64,000 nucleotides of DNA from Magnolia sinica (GCF_029962835.1 NC_080577.1:6758001-6822000), one strand, 5' to 3'. Positions 11,851-24,200 are shown, numbered from the stretch's first letter. Translations and numbers: made by a program. Notes: a model not told the origin generated them from the sequence alone.

Positions 11851-12255
11851 ATGGAAATGACCGTGAAGTGAAGCGAATTCTTGTTAAATGACCGTAAAAT
11901 GCATGGAAATGACCATGGAGTGAAGCGAATTGACCGTGAAATGCGTGGAAATGACCGTGGAGTGAAAGGAATTGACCGTGAAATGCGTGGAAATGACCGT
12001 GAATCAACACGGAATCACCGGGAATGACCATGAAATGCATGGAAATGACCCTGAAGTGAAGCGAATTGACCTTGAAATGCGTGGAAATGACCGTGAAGTG
12101 ACGGGATTTGACCATGAAATGCGTCAAATTGACCTTGAATCAACACGGAATCACCGAGAATGACCGTGAAATGCATGGAAATGACCGTGAAGTGAAGCGA
12201 ATTGACCATGAAGTGCATAGAAATGACCATGAATCTAAACGGAATCACCGGAAAT
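11850..12255 (-). repeat. Tandem array block A2 (reverse orientation)
   Basis: Reverse-strand copies of the array words (GACCGTGAAGTGAAGCGAAT, AATGACCGTGAAATGCATGG), about three divergent units, between the internal arm copy and the GTCGACC foldback. Confidence 0.8.
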
Positions 12256-12375
12256 GAATCTAAGCTTCAATAAAAGAATCTATGCTTCGCTACAGAATGC
12301 ATTTCATATATCCATACTGTTCATTCATTTGTTTAAATGATTTAAGATCATGTACCCAAAAATAAAGTAGATCTA

Positions 12376-12676
12376 AAGCTCAATGTGACCCATAATAGAA
12401 AACAGTGGATATTGAATGCCTACACGAAGGAAAACAGTTGGGGTCGACCGGGTATAACCCAGTCGACCCCAACTCTCTGGACGGTTACTTGGTCGACCGG
12501 GTTGTGACCCGGTCGACCCCATACGCGTAAAATTCACATAAATGGGGTTGACCCGGTCGACCAAGTAATGTCCAGAGAGTTGGGGTCGACTGGGTCATAG
12601 CCAGTCGACCCCATCTATTTCCTTCGTGTAGGCATTCAATATCCACTATTTTGTATCATGTGGCCCACTTGAGCTT
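12376..12676. repeat. Foldback (long hairpin) rich in GGTCGACC
   Basis: The left arm 12376-12521 and right arm 12543-12676 are near reverse complements around a 21-base loop at 12522-12542. Each arm contains smaller palindromes of the form GGGGTCGACYGGGT...ACCCRGTCGACCCC and the shared words CAACTCTCTGGAC and GCCTACACGAAGG. The outer ends match as AAGCTCAAtGTGacCCA against its complement near 12660-12676. A related GGTCGACCGG stretch occurs at 15511-15532. Confidence 0.85.
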
Positions 12677-12890
12677 CTTATTTCTATGCCAATTTGGAGA
12701 CATCATTTTCGTCAATAGAGAAAGGGCCAGTTTCATCATCTGGTGGATCTGAAGGGGAGGAGGTGGGCCACCATCTTCCAATTGAGAATCTCTATTTGCA
12801 TGAAGGGGGAGGAGATAATAGTGATTTAGAGGGTATATTATTTCATGGGTTGATAGAGAACGGACCGCTATCATCATCTGGACAAGTATT
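12677..12890 (+). other. Unique segment between array blocks, possible captured exon
   Basis: Open on the + strand from 12694, reading METSFSSIEKGPVSSSGGSE and later IENGPLSSSGQ. The serine-rich phrase occurs twice (EKGPVSSSG, ENGPLSSSG). The ORF then runs straight into array sequence at about 12890, so no complete gene is present. I do not recognise the protein. Confidence 0.35.
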
Positions 12891-13186
12891 TCATGGTCAA
12901 TTCCCTTCACTTCACGGTCATTTCCACGCATTTTACGGTCAATTCGCTTCACTTCACGGTCATTTCCATGCATTTCACGGTCATTCCCGGCGATTCCATG
13001 TTAATTCATGGTCATTTCCGCACATTTCACGGTCAATTCCCTTCACTTCACGGTAATTTCCACGCACTTCACGGTCAATTCGCTTCACTTCACGGTCATT
13101 TCCACGCATTTCACAGTCATTCCCCGCGATTCCATGTTGATTCACGGTCAATTCAATGCATTTCATGCTCAATTCCCTTCGCTTCA
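12891..13186 (+). repeat. Tandem array block A3 (forward orientation)
   Basis: Forward copies of the array words (CACGGTCATTTCCACGCA, CGGCGATTCCATGTT), meeting block A4 head to head at about 13186 around the point CTTCACCGTGAAATGCATTG. Confidence 0.8.
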
Positions 13187-15172
13187 CCGTGAAATGCATT
13201 GAATTGACTATTAAGTGAAGGGAATTGACCGTGAAGTGCATCGAATTGAACATGAATCAACACGAAATTGTCGGGAATGAACGTGAAATGCATGGGAATG
13301 ACAGTGAAGTGAAGCGAATTGACCGTGAAATGCGTAGAAATGATCGTGAAGTGAAGTGAATTGATCGTGAAATGCATGGAAATGACCGTGAAGTGACGGG
13401 ATTTGACCGTGAAGTGCGTCGAATTGACCGTGAATCAACACGGAATCACCGGGAATGACCGTGAAATGCATGGAAATGACTGTGGAGTGAAGCGAATTGG
13501 CCGTAAAATGCGTAGAAATGACCGTGAAATGCATGGAAATGGGTGTGAAGTGAAGTGAATTGACCGTAAAGTGCGTGGAAATGGCCGTGAAGTGATTTGA
13601 CCGTGAAGTGCGTCGAATTGAGCATGAATCAACACGGAATCGCCGGGAATGAACATGAAATGCATGGAAATGACGGTGAAGTGAAGTGAATTGACCGCAA
13701 AGTGCGTGGAAATGGCCGTGAAGTGAAGTGAATTGACCGTGAAGTGCGTCGAATTGACCGTGAATGAACACGGAATCGCCGGAAATTACCATGAAATGCA
13801 TGGAAATGACGGTGAAGTGAAGTGAATTGACTGCGAAGTGCGTGGGAAATGGCCGTGAAGTGAAGTGAATTGACCGTGAAGTGCGTCGAATTGACCGTGA
13901 ATCAACATGGAATTGCCGGGAATGACCGTGAAATGCATGGAAATGGGCGTGAAGTGAAGTGAATTGACCGCGAAGTGCGTGGAAATGGCCGTGAAGTGAA
14001 GTGAATTGACCGTGAAGTGCGTCGAATTGATCGTGAATGAACACGGAATCGCCGAGAATGACCGTGAAATGCATGGAAATGACGGTGAAGTGAAGTGAAT
14101 TGATCGCGAAATGCGTGGAAATGGCCGTGAAGTGAAGTGAATTGACCGTGAAGTGCGTCGAATTGACCATGAATCAACACGGAATTGCTGGGAATGACTG
14201 TGAAATGCATGGAAATGGGCGTGAAGTGAAGTGAATTGACCGCGAAGTGCGTGGAAATGGCCGTGAAGTGAAGTGAATTGACCGTGAAGTGCGTCGAATT
14301 GACCGTGAATCAACACGGAATCACCGGGAATGAGTGAAGTGAATTGACCATGAAGTGCGTCGAATTGATTGTGAATCAACACGGAATCACCAGGAATGAC
14401 CATGAAATGTATGGAAATGACGGCGTAGTGAAGTGAAATGACTGCGAAGTGCGTGGAAATGGCCGTGAAGTGAAGTGAATTGACCGTGAAGTGTGTCGAA
14501 TTGACCGTGAACCAACACGGAATCGGCGGAAATGACCGTGAAATGCATGTAAATGACGGTGAAGTGAAGTGAATTGACCGCGAAGTGGGTGAAAATGGCC
14601 ATGAAGTGAAGTGAATTGACCGTGAAGTGCATCGAATTGACCATGAATCAACACGGAATTGCTGGGAATGACTGTGAAATGCATGGAAATGGGCGTGAAG
14701 TGAAGTGAATTGACCGCGAAGTGCGTGGAAATGGCCGTGAAGTGAAGTGAATTGACCGTGAAGTGCGTCGAATTGACCGTGAATGAACACGGAATTGCCG
14801 GGAATGACCGTGAAATGCGTGGAAATGACAGTGAAGTGAAGTGAATTGACCGCGAAATGCGTGGAAATGGCCGTGAACTGAAGTGAATTGACCGTGAAGT
14901 GCATCGAATTGACCGTGAATCAACACGGAATCACCGGGAATAACCGTGAAATGCATGGAAATGACGGTGAAGTGAAGTAAATTGACCGTAAAGTGCGTGA
15001 AAATGGCCGTGAAGTGAAGTGAATTGACCGTGAAGTGTGTTGAATTGACCGTGAATCAACACGGAATCACTGGAAATGACCGTTAAATGCATGAAAATGA
15101 CGGTGAAGTTAAGTGAATTGACCCCGAAGTGCGTGGAAATAGCCGTGAAGTGAAGTGAATTGACCATGAAGT
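13186..15172 (-). repeat. 136-bp tandem array (block A4, reverse orientation)
   Basis: Reverse complement of the block A1 consensus; the landmark GAATCAACACGGAATC recurs throughout. It runs directly into the right arm at about 15172 (GGATTTTTAACCATTGACTC). With A1 it forms a second, inner pair of inverted arms roughly 2 kb long. Confidence 0.9.
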
Positions 15173-16224
15173 GGATTTTTAACCATTGACTCGATGGATT
15201 CTTGGAAAATCACTATATTAGTTGGCTAAATTAGCTTCTCCTATCCCAAAATTATATATGCTACGTTAAGTAACTCATTCTAGTTTAGGAGATATGCTTG
15301 TTAAATAAATAGATAAAGAAATGAATTAAGAGATAGAAAAATATTTTTATATACTTACATATACGTATTTTCATAATTATGTATTTTAGAAAAATGTAAG
15401 GGAGAAAAAGTTCTCCATGTAAAAAATAAAAATAAAAAATAAAAAAATAAAATAAAATTACAAAGTGGAACAGCGACTTAGCGCCGGGGTCAGTGGGACA
15501 GCGAATCGGGGTGGACGACCCGGTCGACCGGATCAAGGCTGGTGTTTTTTTTTTTCTCTTGTAATCCCATTGCTGTTTATGGGTTCCATTATGATGTATG
15601 AATTATATCCAAACCGTCTATCTATTTGGCGAACTCGTATTAAGGCTTTAGACGAAAAATAAGTCAGATCTAGCTATCAAGGGGACCACACCCTAAAAGG
15701 CAGTGGAGGATTGAACGTCTACCATTGAAATCCTTTCATTGGTCACAGAAGTTTTGGATCATTATAAATTTTTTTTTTCTTCTTCATCCAGGTCTTTGTG
15801 ACCTTATGAATAGATTGGATGGAAAATATATGTTATGGTGGGCCCTACAAAAGTTTTAATGGTGAAAATCAATTTTCCCGCTACTCGTTGTGGTGTGGTC
15901 CAGTTGATCTTTGGGTATGATTATTTTTTTTTGATAATGCTCTGAAATGATCTCGAAATATGGATGAACGTTGTGGATATAATAAATACATAACTGTGGG
16001 GCCATGCAACGTTGACATCTTTTGAACCGTTCGTACAACTCGGAGTTCGAGGATCGTAAGCGCTCGTCTTCGAGCACCAGGCGATCCGGCTCAGGAAAGA
16101 AGGCAGGGCATTTTCGACCTGAGAAATCGGGCCGTACAGCTGGGGAGTATTCTTGCAAGGTAAAAAACGAGTGGGCTTAAAAAGGTTGTGGGCCATATAC
16201 TGGTCGTACAGTTGAAAATTTCTC
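15170..16224 (-). repeat. Right terminal inverted repeat of the 8.1-kb MULE
   Basis: Reverse complement of 8120-9150, with the same inner word order (CTTCTCCTATCCCAAAAT, TTACTTAACGTAGC region). It differs by a GACCCGGTCGACCGG insertion near 15511-15532 and by an A-rich stretch at 15420-15460. Confidence 0.85.
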
Positions 16225-19200
16225 TTACAATAATTCCAAGATGGGATGTTAAAGCTGATTTGGTATATCACATGTATTCCCATGATTCTATTGGAAACTT
16301 CTAATGCATTCCAATTCCTGCACAAATACATTTCTTTTACTCCGATCTAAATGTAACCAGTAAGTCATTTACTCCCAAATAATTTACCTCTAATTCTATT
16401 ATCTATTTGCTTCCGTTTATTAGTTCCCAGATGAGCCCAAAAGTTTTTAAGTGTTTGCCATTAAATTTTTATGTGCCAGTTATGAAAGCACTTATTGCTT
16501 GATTTGTACCTCACTGAAAATTTTCCAGCCACTCGCCGCGACTTGCTTTTTGGCTTGTGTGGTAGCCGATATAAGCTCCAGCTGATCAGTGGTCCTGATC
16601 TCATAAGGGCATACTACCTATCCATTGGTTGTACAGCTTCTTCTAAGTCTTTTACTCTCGCGTATAAACTATTATACTCTACCAGTGTGTGATGGTTGAT
16701 GTGCAGGCACATATAGCATATAAGCAGCTCAAATTAAACCGTCCATACCATGGGCCCCCTATTTTGCTGGATCATGGACCAGAAGTTACACTAGATTTTC
16801 TCACCAAAGACGTGGTGGACATTTAGTGGATGTTGAGATGCAAAGCATTCAATGTTGGGATTTCACAAACGTCCATTAAATCAAGTCTAGGATTGCTCAA
16901 TAGGTCTTATTTTGAGTTACTGACCCATCAATTGTAGGTCTCTAGGTCTGTCAACAGGTCAGGTTTGGATCAGGTCAAGCACATTCCAGACCCAACCCTT
17001 ATGGTAGGACTTTAAGCCCAAGTCCAAGATAGGCTCAGGCCTACCCCTGTAAGTTAATAGCGGTTATAGCCTTAAGCTTAGTCTTAGCCGTAGTCTAAAC
17101 CTATTAATTACTTATGGAATTGAAATACTTATTTAGAAGAAAATTAATTCCTATTAATAGTCATCTAAGGAAATATTAATTGCTATTGAAATTGAAATAG
17201 TCATTTTAAAAAATATTAATTAACTTTGAAAAGTAAAAAAATCATCTAAAAGAATGTTCATTGTTATTATTAAATTCTCTAATATCTAATTTAGATTATA
17301 CATTAAATATTTTAAAAAATAAAGAGTGAAAATTTTAAATATACCTTTAGAAACTATAAATGTACAAGGCTTAGCTGGACTCAGGCTGGGACATGGGGCA
17401 TTTATACACGACCCAAACTTGGCTTGAGTAATAAATAGGCCATACTTGTAGGCATGAGCTTGGTCCTCAGGTCACATATGCAAGCCTAGGTTCAATAAAA
17501 GGCAGGTCAAGCCCGGAACTTGATAGGTGATAACAAACGCATTCATAAATTAAGTGGTAGGCCGTGTGAAGATAACTTCATTTCAACACTAATGTCTTGG
17601 TATCAATTCCCAAGTAGGGTGTGTACTAAAAAGCTAAACTCCAAAAAATAAAAAAAAATAAAAAAAATAAAATCCCAAAGCTGGATAGGCCAGCCTAAAC
17701 TCACATCCACCGAAAAAGTGTGTAAACCCAGTCACTGGTGTGATCCCACACTAATAAAAGATCAAGCCGGGTACGATTTTGGGTGGGGTTGGGCCACCTA
17801 CTAGATCAGGAAGAATTGGTGATGCATAGCTCTTCGCCTGCTGGCATGGTTTGGTACATTGCACATGGCTGTTTGGTGATCCAAACCGTCTACATCGAAC
17901 AAATCAAAAAGTTGACGAAGATTCCCCTGAAAATGGCTCAGTATGGAAATTTCTAACCCCCTCATATTTGACATACAAACACATGGTTGAGGGGAAGAAA
18001 TCAGTAACGGTCTATATTTAAAGAGAATACGTATAAAGATCGATGTTCTTGAGTTTTCAATCTGTAGGGATTTTTCAGAATCATCCTATCCAGTATGAGA
18101 CTTATCAAACTGACGGTTTGGATCACCTAACCCTGATCCCAAATATGCAGAACTGGAGGGGGTTAGCAAGCTGTACGTGTTTTGATGAGCGGGTCCTGTA
18201 ATTCTGTCACAGTACGTGGCATGTAAACCGGTCCCGCGAGCTACGTTACCGGTCCAGGCTCCATGACCGATATGCGATGTCCGAATCACCATCCACCCCG
18301 TGCGCACTCTAGCCCCAGCCGCTTCTCTCTGCTAGTATGCAGCGGGCGCTGCGTGGAAACTCCCATGCACTTCCATATTATAGGTCCACGTGTGAAAATA
18401 TGTGGTGATCGGGACTGTTGATCTGGTGGCATACCTGTTGGATGGGTCACAAGACAAAGTTTACAGTGATTGGATAATCTGAACATCTAATTGTTTTTCA
18501 ACCGTTCTTTTCAAAGTTTGATTATATGATGATTATGGAAGTCCAGTCCCATTTGATTCTTTGTATGTGGTCTATCCAGATGATGCCCCACCATAACAAC
18601 AGTTCCGATCATCGAATTCTTGCCACATTTCCTGTGAAGGTGGTCGTGGTTGAAGTTTTGTACACCCTGCGTCGCGGCATACGAGCTGGCATTAATATAA
18701 AACGAGTACTACTACTTTGCGGGTCGTTTCATGAAAGTTTCATCCTCATAATAATTGTATCTGGTGACACCGACTGTTCTTATGGTGGGCCATCCAGTGG
18801 ATAAGCCATACTCCATAAATCAAGAGTATCGAATGGTGGAAATTACCAGATAAGTGGCCTGAAAACGGAACGGTTGCATGGAAATAGCACGTATTCAACC
18901 AACAAATCTAAAAAAAAAGATAGTCGGAGGTGTGCAATCACCTGAATTTTCAGCCTACGCCCCAACCACATGTTGGCCAGCCAGATCAACGGTCCCGATC
19001 ACCGTAATTGTCAGCACCGTGTGGAGTGAACTGTACGAAACTTTTATGCATAGCATTCCTCTATGGACTCTGGATGCCCTTCAGGCTTCAACGCTTCGTA
19101 GGTTAAGCAACCTTAACCCACAACACGATGCTTGGGTTGGGGCCCAACTGATGTTTGCATGACATCGCCCGTAAAAATGAGGTGATAAAATCATTCCTAA

Positions 19201-19905
19201 AACCTCAAAAATCATTTGGTGTGGCCCACCTGATTTGCAATGTCTATTCCTTTCGTGTCAATTCATCCTGGTGGGAAAAATCATATGAATGGATTAGATG
19301 TCATTCACAAAACACAGTGCCCTCCACACAATCTTCAAGGTGTCTAATGATATGATTTCCCGTCCCAAAAGTGTGCTCCTACGCCCCACCTGAGTTTCGA
19401 ATCGGCTCCGGAGAGAGAACATGGGGTGCACAAATAATGGACGGATTGGATGTCATGAACACATCATGGTGGGCTCCACACCTTCGTACTGGTGGATGGT
19501 CTGGTCGTCCCCTCTTTTTATGAAAAAGAAAAATGCAATGCATTTATTTGCATTGGCGGTAACGTTTGGTGGGAGAACAGGAGAAAAACCTGTATTGACG
19601 AACACGCCCTTTGTAAACATGCGCCTCTCCCTTCCTTTTTGTGAAGAACGTGTGTACTCTCCGCCCTAGCAGCAAGTAGAGGCGACGGAGAGCGAGAACC
19701 GAAAGCAGCTGATAAAGAAGGGGGCAGAGCACATTTCTTTTAAGGCATTTCGTCAAACACCTCTCTTGCAACTCTATTTTCCCTCTCCCTTCTCCGATCT
19801 TTCAGAACATCAGGTCAGTTTCCTTCTCCTTCTTCTTCCTCCGAGAGATTCCAACGTATCTGTAATACCTTGATCTTTCAATCAAAGAGAAATTCTCCTC
19901 TAGTC
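16225..19905. other. Intergenic region and 5' leader upstream of the AAA gene
   Basis: No gene recognised. 16920-17540 has GGTCAGGTTTGGATCAGGTC and GGCAGGTCAAGCCCGG-like ends, possibly an old terminal-inverted-repeat element. 18560-19480 has several degraded GGGCCCACC/CCGTCCATC words. From about 19770 the sequence becomes a CT-rich leader (CCCTCTCCCTTCTCC), typical of a plant 5' UTR, running into the ATG at 19906. No TATA box could be assigned with confidence. Confidence 0.45.
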
Positions 19906-21237
19906 ATGCGTTTCTCTCAAACGATGCCCTTCTCTCGCAATCGATTGAATATGTCGCCGCAGCAATCCCGAATGCCCGAAGCCCACCCCAATCGACTACG
20001 AACTAGAAAGAAGCATAAGAGACTCGATGCCATCCGTGACCATGTCATTGAACCTATCAAACCTGATGTGGGAGCGGCAGGGCCCAGCAGCTCTGACTCA
20101 GGCCTTCTCCGCCGTAGCTCTCGCCTCAGAAGAGTCACCCGTGTTGTTTCTGACCCCTCTCCTTCGCCCGTGAAGAAACAACAGAAAGTCAATAAAACCG
20201 TGCCTGCAGCCACCACTGATGTGAAAAAGAAGAATGAGGGCTCTGTTGATAGAAAAGCTGGAAAACGGAAACGGGAAAGCCCTTCAGAGAAGATTTTTGA
20301 ATCTCCTGTTTCCGGAGGTTTGGAGGAAACAGGGAATTGGAGTTCGAGGCTCAGATCTAGGGCTAGGAATGTCCGTATCCCAATGAAGGAAAAGGGCTCT
20401 CCCGCCAAAAGAAAGCTTTTCCAAGACTTGGATGGATTTAGAGAAGAAGATACAAAATCGGATGGTGGGGTTGGAGGCTCAGTTTCTCTGGGGACAAAGT
20501 TTAGGAGGATGGATCAGGGCAAGAAATCTAAGGGTGCAAAGAGTGGAGATCAAATTACTGGGTTGTCTGATACTGGGGGAGACAGCAGTGACTGTCCACT
20601 GAAAGAGTGGTTGTCGCCCACAAAAGATGAAGCCCCGCCGCCCTCAAATAACGTGATCGATGGTGGAAGTAAGAGAGCAGCGGATGATAGTTCCTTGAAA
20701 AGAATCGATGGAGAGGATAACAAAACTGCATGTGATTTACTGGCCACAGGGCAAGGCAATGATCAGCTGAAGCTACCCGGCTGTGAACTGGCCAATGAAA
20801 AAATGGATGCCAATGAAGGTAATTCCAACCATTTGAATACGTTGGAGAATGATGGTTGTCACGACGATGTGGACGCCCACCATGATCACCTTGGCAGCAA
20901 GCCTTTGGAAGACAACGTTGTCAGAAAGGTGGATGAGTCGAATCCCGTTTCAGAAGGTAATAAGTTTGAACGGCCACGTGTGAGAGAAGGACGGAGATGT
21001 GGGTTGTGTGGAGGTGGGATGGACGGCAAACCGCCAAAGAGGCTTGTTCGGGATTTCATTGAGAGTGATAATGAGGTTTATGGAGGGTCGTCGGCTTCAG
21101 AGGAGCCTAACTATGACGTGTGGGATGGTTTTGGCGATGAATCCAGTTGGCTTGGACGTCTCTTGGGTCCTACACATGACCGTTTTGGTATTGCTGGTGT
21201 TTGGGTTCATCAACATTGTGCTGTGTGGAGTCCAGAG
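19906..21237 (+). CDS. AAA ATPase gene exon 1
   Basis: 444 codons from ATG to WSPE, followed by donor GTGTGG. Contains basic clusters ([28 protein letters not shown]) and the first part of the ePHD finger (GRRCGLCGG, then [10 protein letters not shown]). The frame stays open past the donor to 21405, but that extension loses the family pattern; the VYFAGLGC continuation is found at 29760. Confidence 0.88.
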
Positions 21238-24200
21238 GTGTGGTTCAATGACTTAGTTGCTTTTATTAGTATGCTTTATATGCTTCTTGTTTATCTATGG
21301 AAGCCTTTGGTGTACGAGGTTTTTATTGTATTTCTAGAAATAAATGGGTCAGTTATTAGCGCATGGACATACACTTTCTGTTGCTCTTCACTTTTTGTTT
21401 CTTGAAATGGTGTGACTAATCTCTTTACAAGTTCTTTTTTTTTTTTTTTTTTTTTTTTAATTTTTAATTTTTTAAAATTTATTTATTTATTTAAATGCCA
21501 CACGAACTTTCCATGCATGTGAATTTGGATGCAATCAGAATCAACAGAAAGAACCAAATTATGCTTTAAGCCCAAGTACCAAATTTTTGCTGCAAATGAT
21601 CACCACCGACAACTTCAAGGCTCCAAGATAATTTTAAAAAATAATGATAAAATAGGCTCCACCCAAACCCAGGGCCTCACACCCTAGGTTTTTCTAATGG
21701 CATCTCACCATAGAGGAGTATCCATTTCAGGAAAACACAATAAACATTAACTTCTATCCAAGATGTTCTTCATGGTGTAATGATTATGCCCCTACGCCCC
21801 ATTTATAGGCATCCATATGTAGTTCCATTTTTGAGTTCAACTACCATACCTGAACACTGACCATTCTGGACTCTATTAAAGAGCAAATAAAGATGACTTC
21901 TAATAACACGGAATAACTAAAACTATCCAGTACTTATTGATATTACCTTTGTATGGTTCATACAACCATATACATTTGTGTTATATGACTGTGCATACAA
22001 CTGTCTAAACCAACTTTATGGTTTATATTTGGATAAATTTTCCAAGGTTATTCCATACACATGCTAACTTTAGCATAGAATCTGATTGTTCATGAAATTT
22101 GATGCGTGTGATCAAGCGGGATGCGTTATGAACCTCTTCTTATACACACGTGTAGAATGAGGGCTATCTGCATTAATTCCCCTGGCTTCAAAAGAACTTG
22201 TTCTTGAATTTGGAGTCCGTGTCAGTCTCTAAATCTGATGCGCTTCAATCATGTCCTTTGTCACTTTGGTGGAAGATGATGGTGAATGCCTCGATGTCAA
22301 CATGGTGCTTCATCAATCGGATCATGTTTTGTCTATCTTTTACTGTCCTCTGATCAAGGTATTTGAAATTGGTTATGTAACGGTAACGGTCATAACTGTT
22401 ACGTGTTACGGGGTCGAAATGGCCGTCACAGCCGTTACAGAAAAAACAGGTTGTAAAGGTCCTGAAACGATCCTGTAACGGCCTCGTAATGGTCCTGTAA
22501 CAATTTTTTCAAAAAATAAAAAAAGGGCCGTAACGGCCACTACGGGGGCCGTACTGGCCGTTACAGCCCATATCATAATGGTAAAGGTGGTGGCCGTTAC
22601 GACCACTGTTACTGTTTTGGAACACCTTGCCTTTGATACGAGCCTCTTCCTAACATTTCTCCTTCATCAACAATAATTGAGTTACTTGCTTTGCTCACTT
22701 TGAGACATTTGGAGGCCTTCCTGATTTGTTGGAGGGGATATCAATGTGGTCATATTCTCATTTGAGAAGTAAAACGGTAGCTGGTTTACTCGAACTATGA
22801 GAGAGTTCTTAGATTAGGTGCTCAATAATGAGTTGGTGGATTTTCCAATGGGAGAGGTGGAATTCATGTGAACAAATGGGCAGGAAAGGGCAGCGAAGTT
22901 GAAGCTAGACTGGTTCATGGCTTCTCTAGATTGGATGGAAAAGTTTCCCTTGACTCACCAAAAGGGAGCTGTTGAGACCCATCTCCAATCACTACCATAT
23001 TGCGTCGAAGATGGATGATGATAACTATGGCCTGAGGTCCTTCAGATTTGAGCTGAAGCCTGAAGTGGTGGTCTTCCCTTAGGCTTGAGGGACATGCCGG
23101 CTTTATCCTGTTCCAGAAACTCAAAACTCCTCAAAGGTAAAATTAATGTGTGGAAAGAAAGAAGTTTTTGGCAGTCGGGAGCTCTAAGTGGAAGACATGC
23201 TAAGCAAGACTCCAACATTGGATATTAAGGAGGGAATGGAGCTGACAGTGGAGGAAAAAAATCTCTAGGGATAAACTTGCAACAGAATATAAAGAGAGGC
23301 CGAAGGAAGAGGAAATCAAATGGCTTCAAAATCCTAGATCTAAATGGCCGAAACAACGAAATATGAATACAAAATTCTTTCATGGTATAGCTAGTGATTG
23401 GGTTAGGGACAATAAGATTAATTATGGGGTGGGGTGTGGTTGGGGGTGGGTTGAGGTTGAGGTTGGAGGAAAATTTGCAAGTTTACGAGGTGGTTATTAC
23501 ATTCTATATGGATTTCCTTAAAGATGAGATATGGAAGAGGCCTAGATTAGATGATCTTGCTTTTGATCAAATCTCGGAGGAGGCAAAATTTCTTAAAAAA
23601 CCCTTCTCAAAGGCAAAAATCAAGGCAGTGGTGGATGCCCTAGGAAGTGACAAGGCTCCAGGCCTAGATAGCTTTCTAATGGCGTTTTATCAGTTTTTTT
23701 TTTTTTTTTGGGAGCAGGTTAAAGGTAATCTTGATCGATTCATGGGTGCGTTCTTCGCCAGCGCTTGCTTGGCATTGGAGTTAGGTGCGTCATTCATTGC
23801 CATTATTCCAAAGAAAGAATGGCTGAAATCTTGAAGGGCTTTAGACCTGTTTGCCTTGAGTGGGGGCCTTCAAAAATTTTCGCATAGATTTGCTCTTCCA
23901 GATTTTGTCTTGTGTTGGGGAAAGTCATATCTAAAGCTCAAGGGGCGTTTGTGGCTAGGAGACAAATTTTGGATAGCGCCTTGCCCATGAATTGATTGAC
24001 TATTGACACAGGGTAAAGAAAAGAAAAGGAATTATTTGTAAATTGGATTTAGAAAAGGTGTATGATCACGTGGACAAGGAATTTTCAGATTGTTTGCTGG
24101 GTTGTCTAGGTTGTAGGTAGAAATGGTGAAGCTGGGTGCAAGAGTGCATGCTATTGGCTAAATTCTTGGTGCTCGTGAACTGGTCTTCTAAATGGCTCTT

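Larger units (their letters stand above)
8120..16224. mobile_element. 8.1-kb Mutator-like Foldback-type element with TSD TTACAATAA
   Basis: A perfect 9-bp duplication TTACAATAA lies at 8111-8119 and 16225-16233. The left end starts GAGAAATTTCCTACGGTACG and the reverse complement of the right end starts GAGAAATTTTCAACTGTACG. The two ends match over about 1 kb (8120-9150 against 15170-16224), including TTCCATCCAATCTATTCATA and the segment with GGTAGGAGAAGCTA. The inner part is tandem arrays pointing inward from both arms, a short inverted copy of the arm's inner end, a separate GTCGACC foldback and about 200 bp of unique sequence. No transposase is seen. TSD length and arm structure indicate the Mutator superfamily; arms that continue as tandem arrays recall Drosophila Foldback elements. 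Confidence 0.88.

Noticed and set aside
13211-14904. Long minus-strand ORFs with the same phrases
   Set aside because: Same tandem array in reverse orientation (block A4); not a gene.
9150-15172. CRISPR-like repeat array
   Set aside because: Units are contiguous and all repeated, with no unique spacers. The genome is a plant nuclear genome.
7620-16450. Outer inverted pairing of sequences flanking the 8.1-kb MULE (GGAGTAAATG words on both sides)
   Set aside because: Resemblance is limited to purine-rich words and could not be aligned over any length. The 9-bp TSD places the real ends at 8120 and 16224.
16920-17540. Possible element with GGTCAGG/CCTGACC-type ends upstream of the AAA gene
   Set aside because: The inverted match is short and no TSD could be found, so it is mentioned only in the spacer entry.
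21238-21405. Extension of the AAA exon 1 open frame to 21405
   Set aside because: The translated sequence after WSPE becomes hydrophobic and loses the PHD pattern, whereas exon 2 at 29760 restores the family sequence VYFAGLGC.
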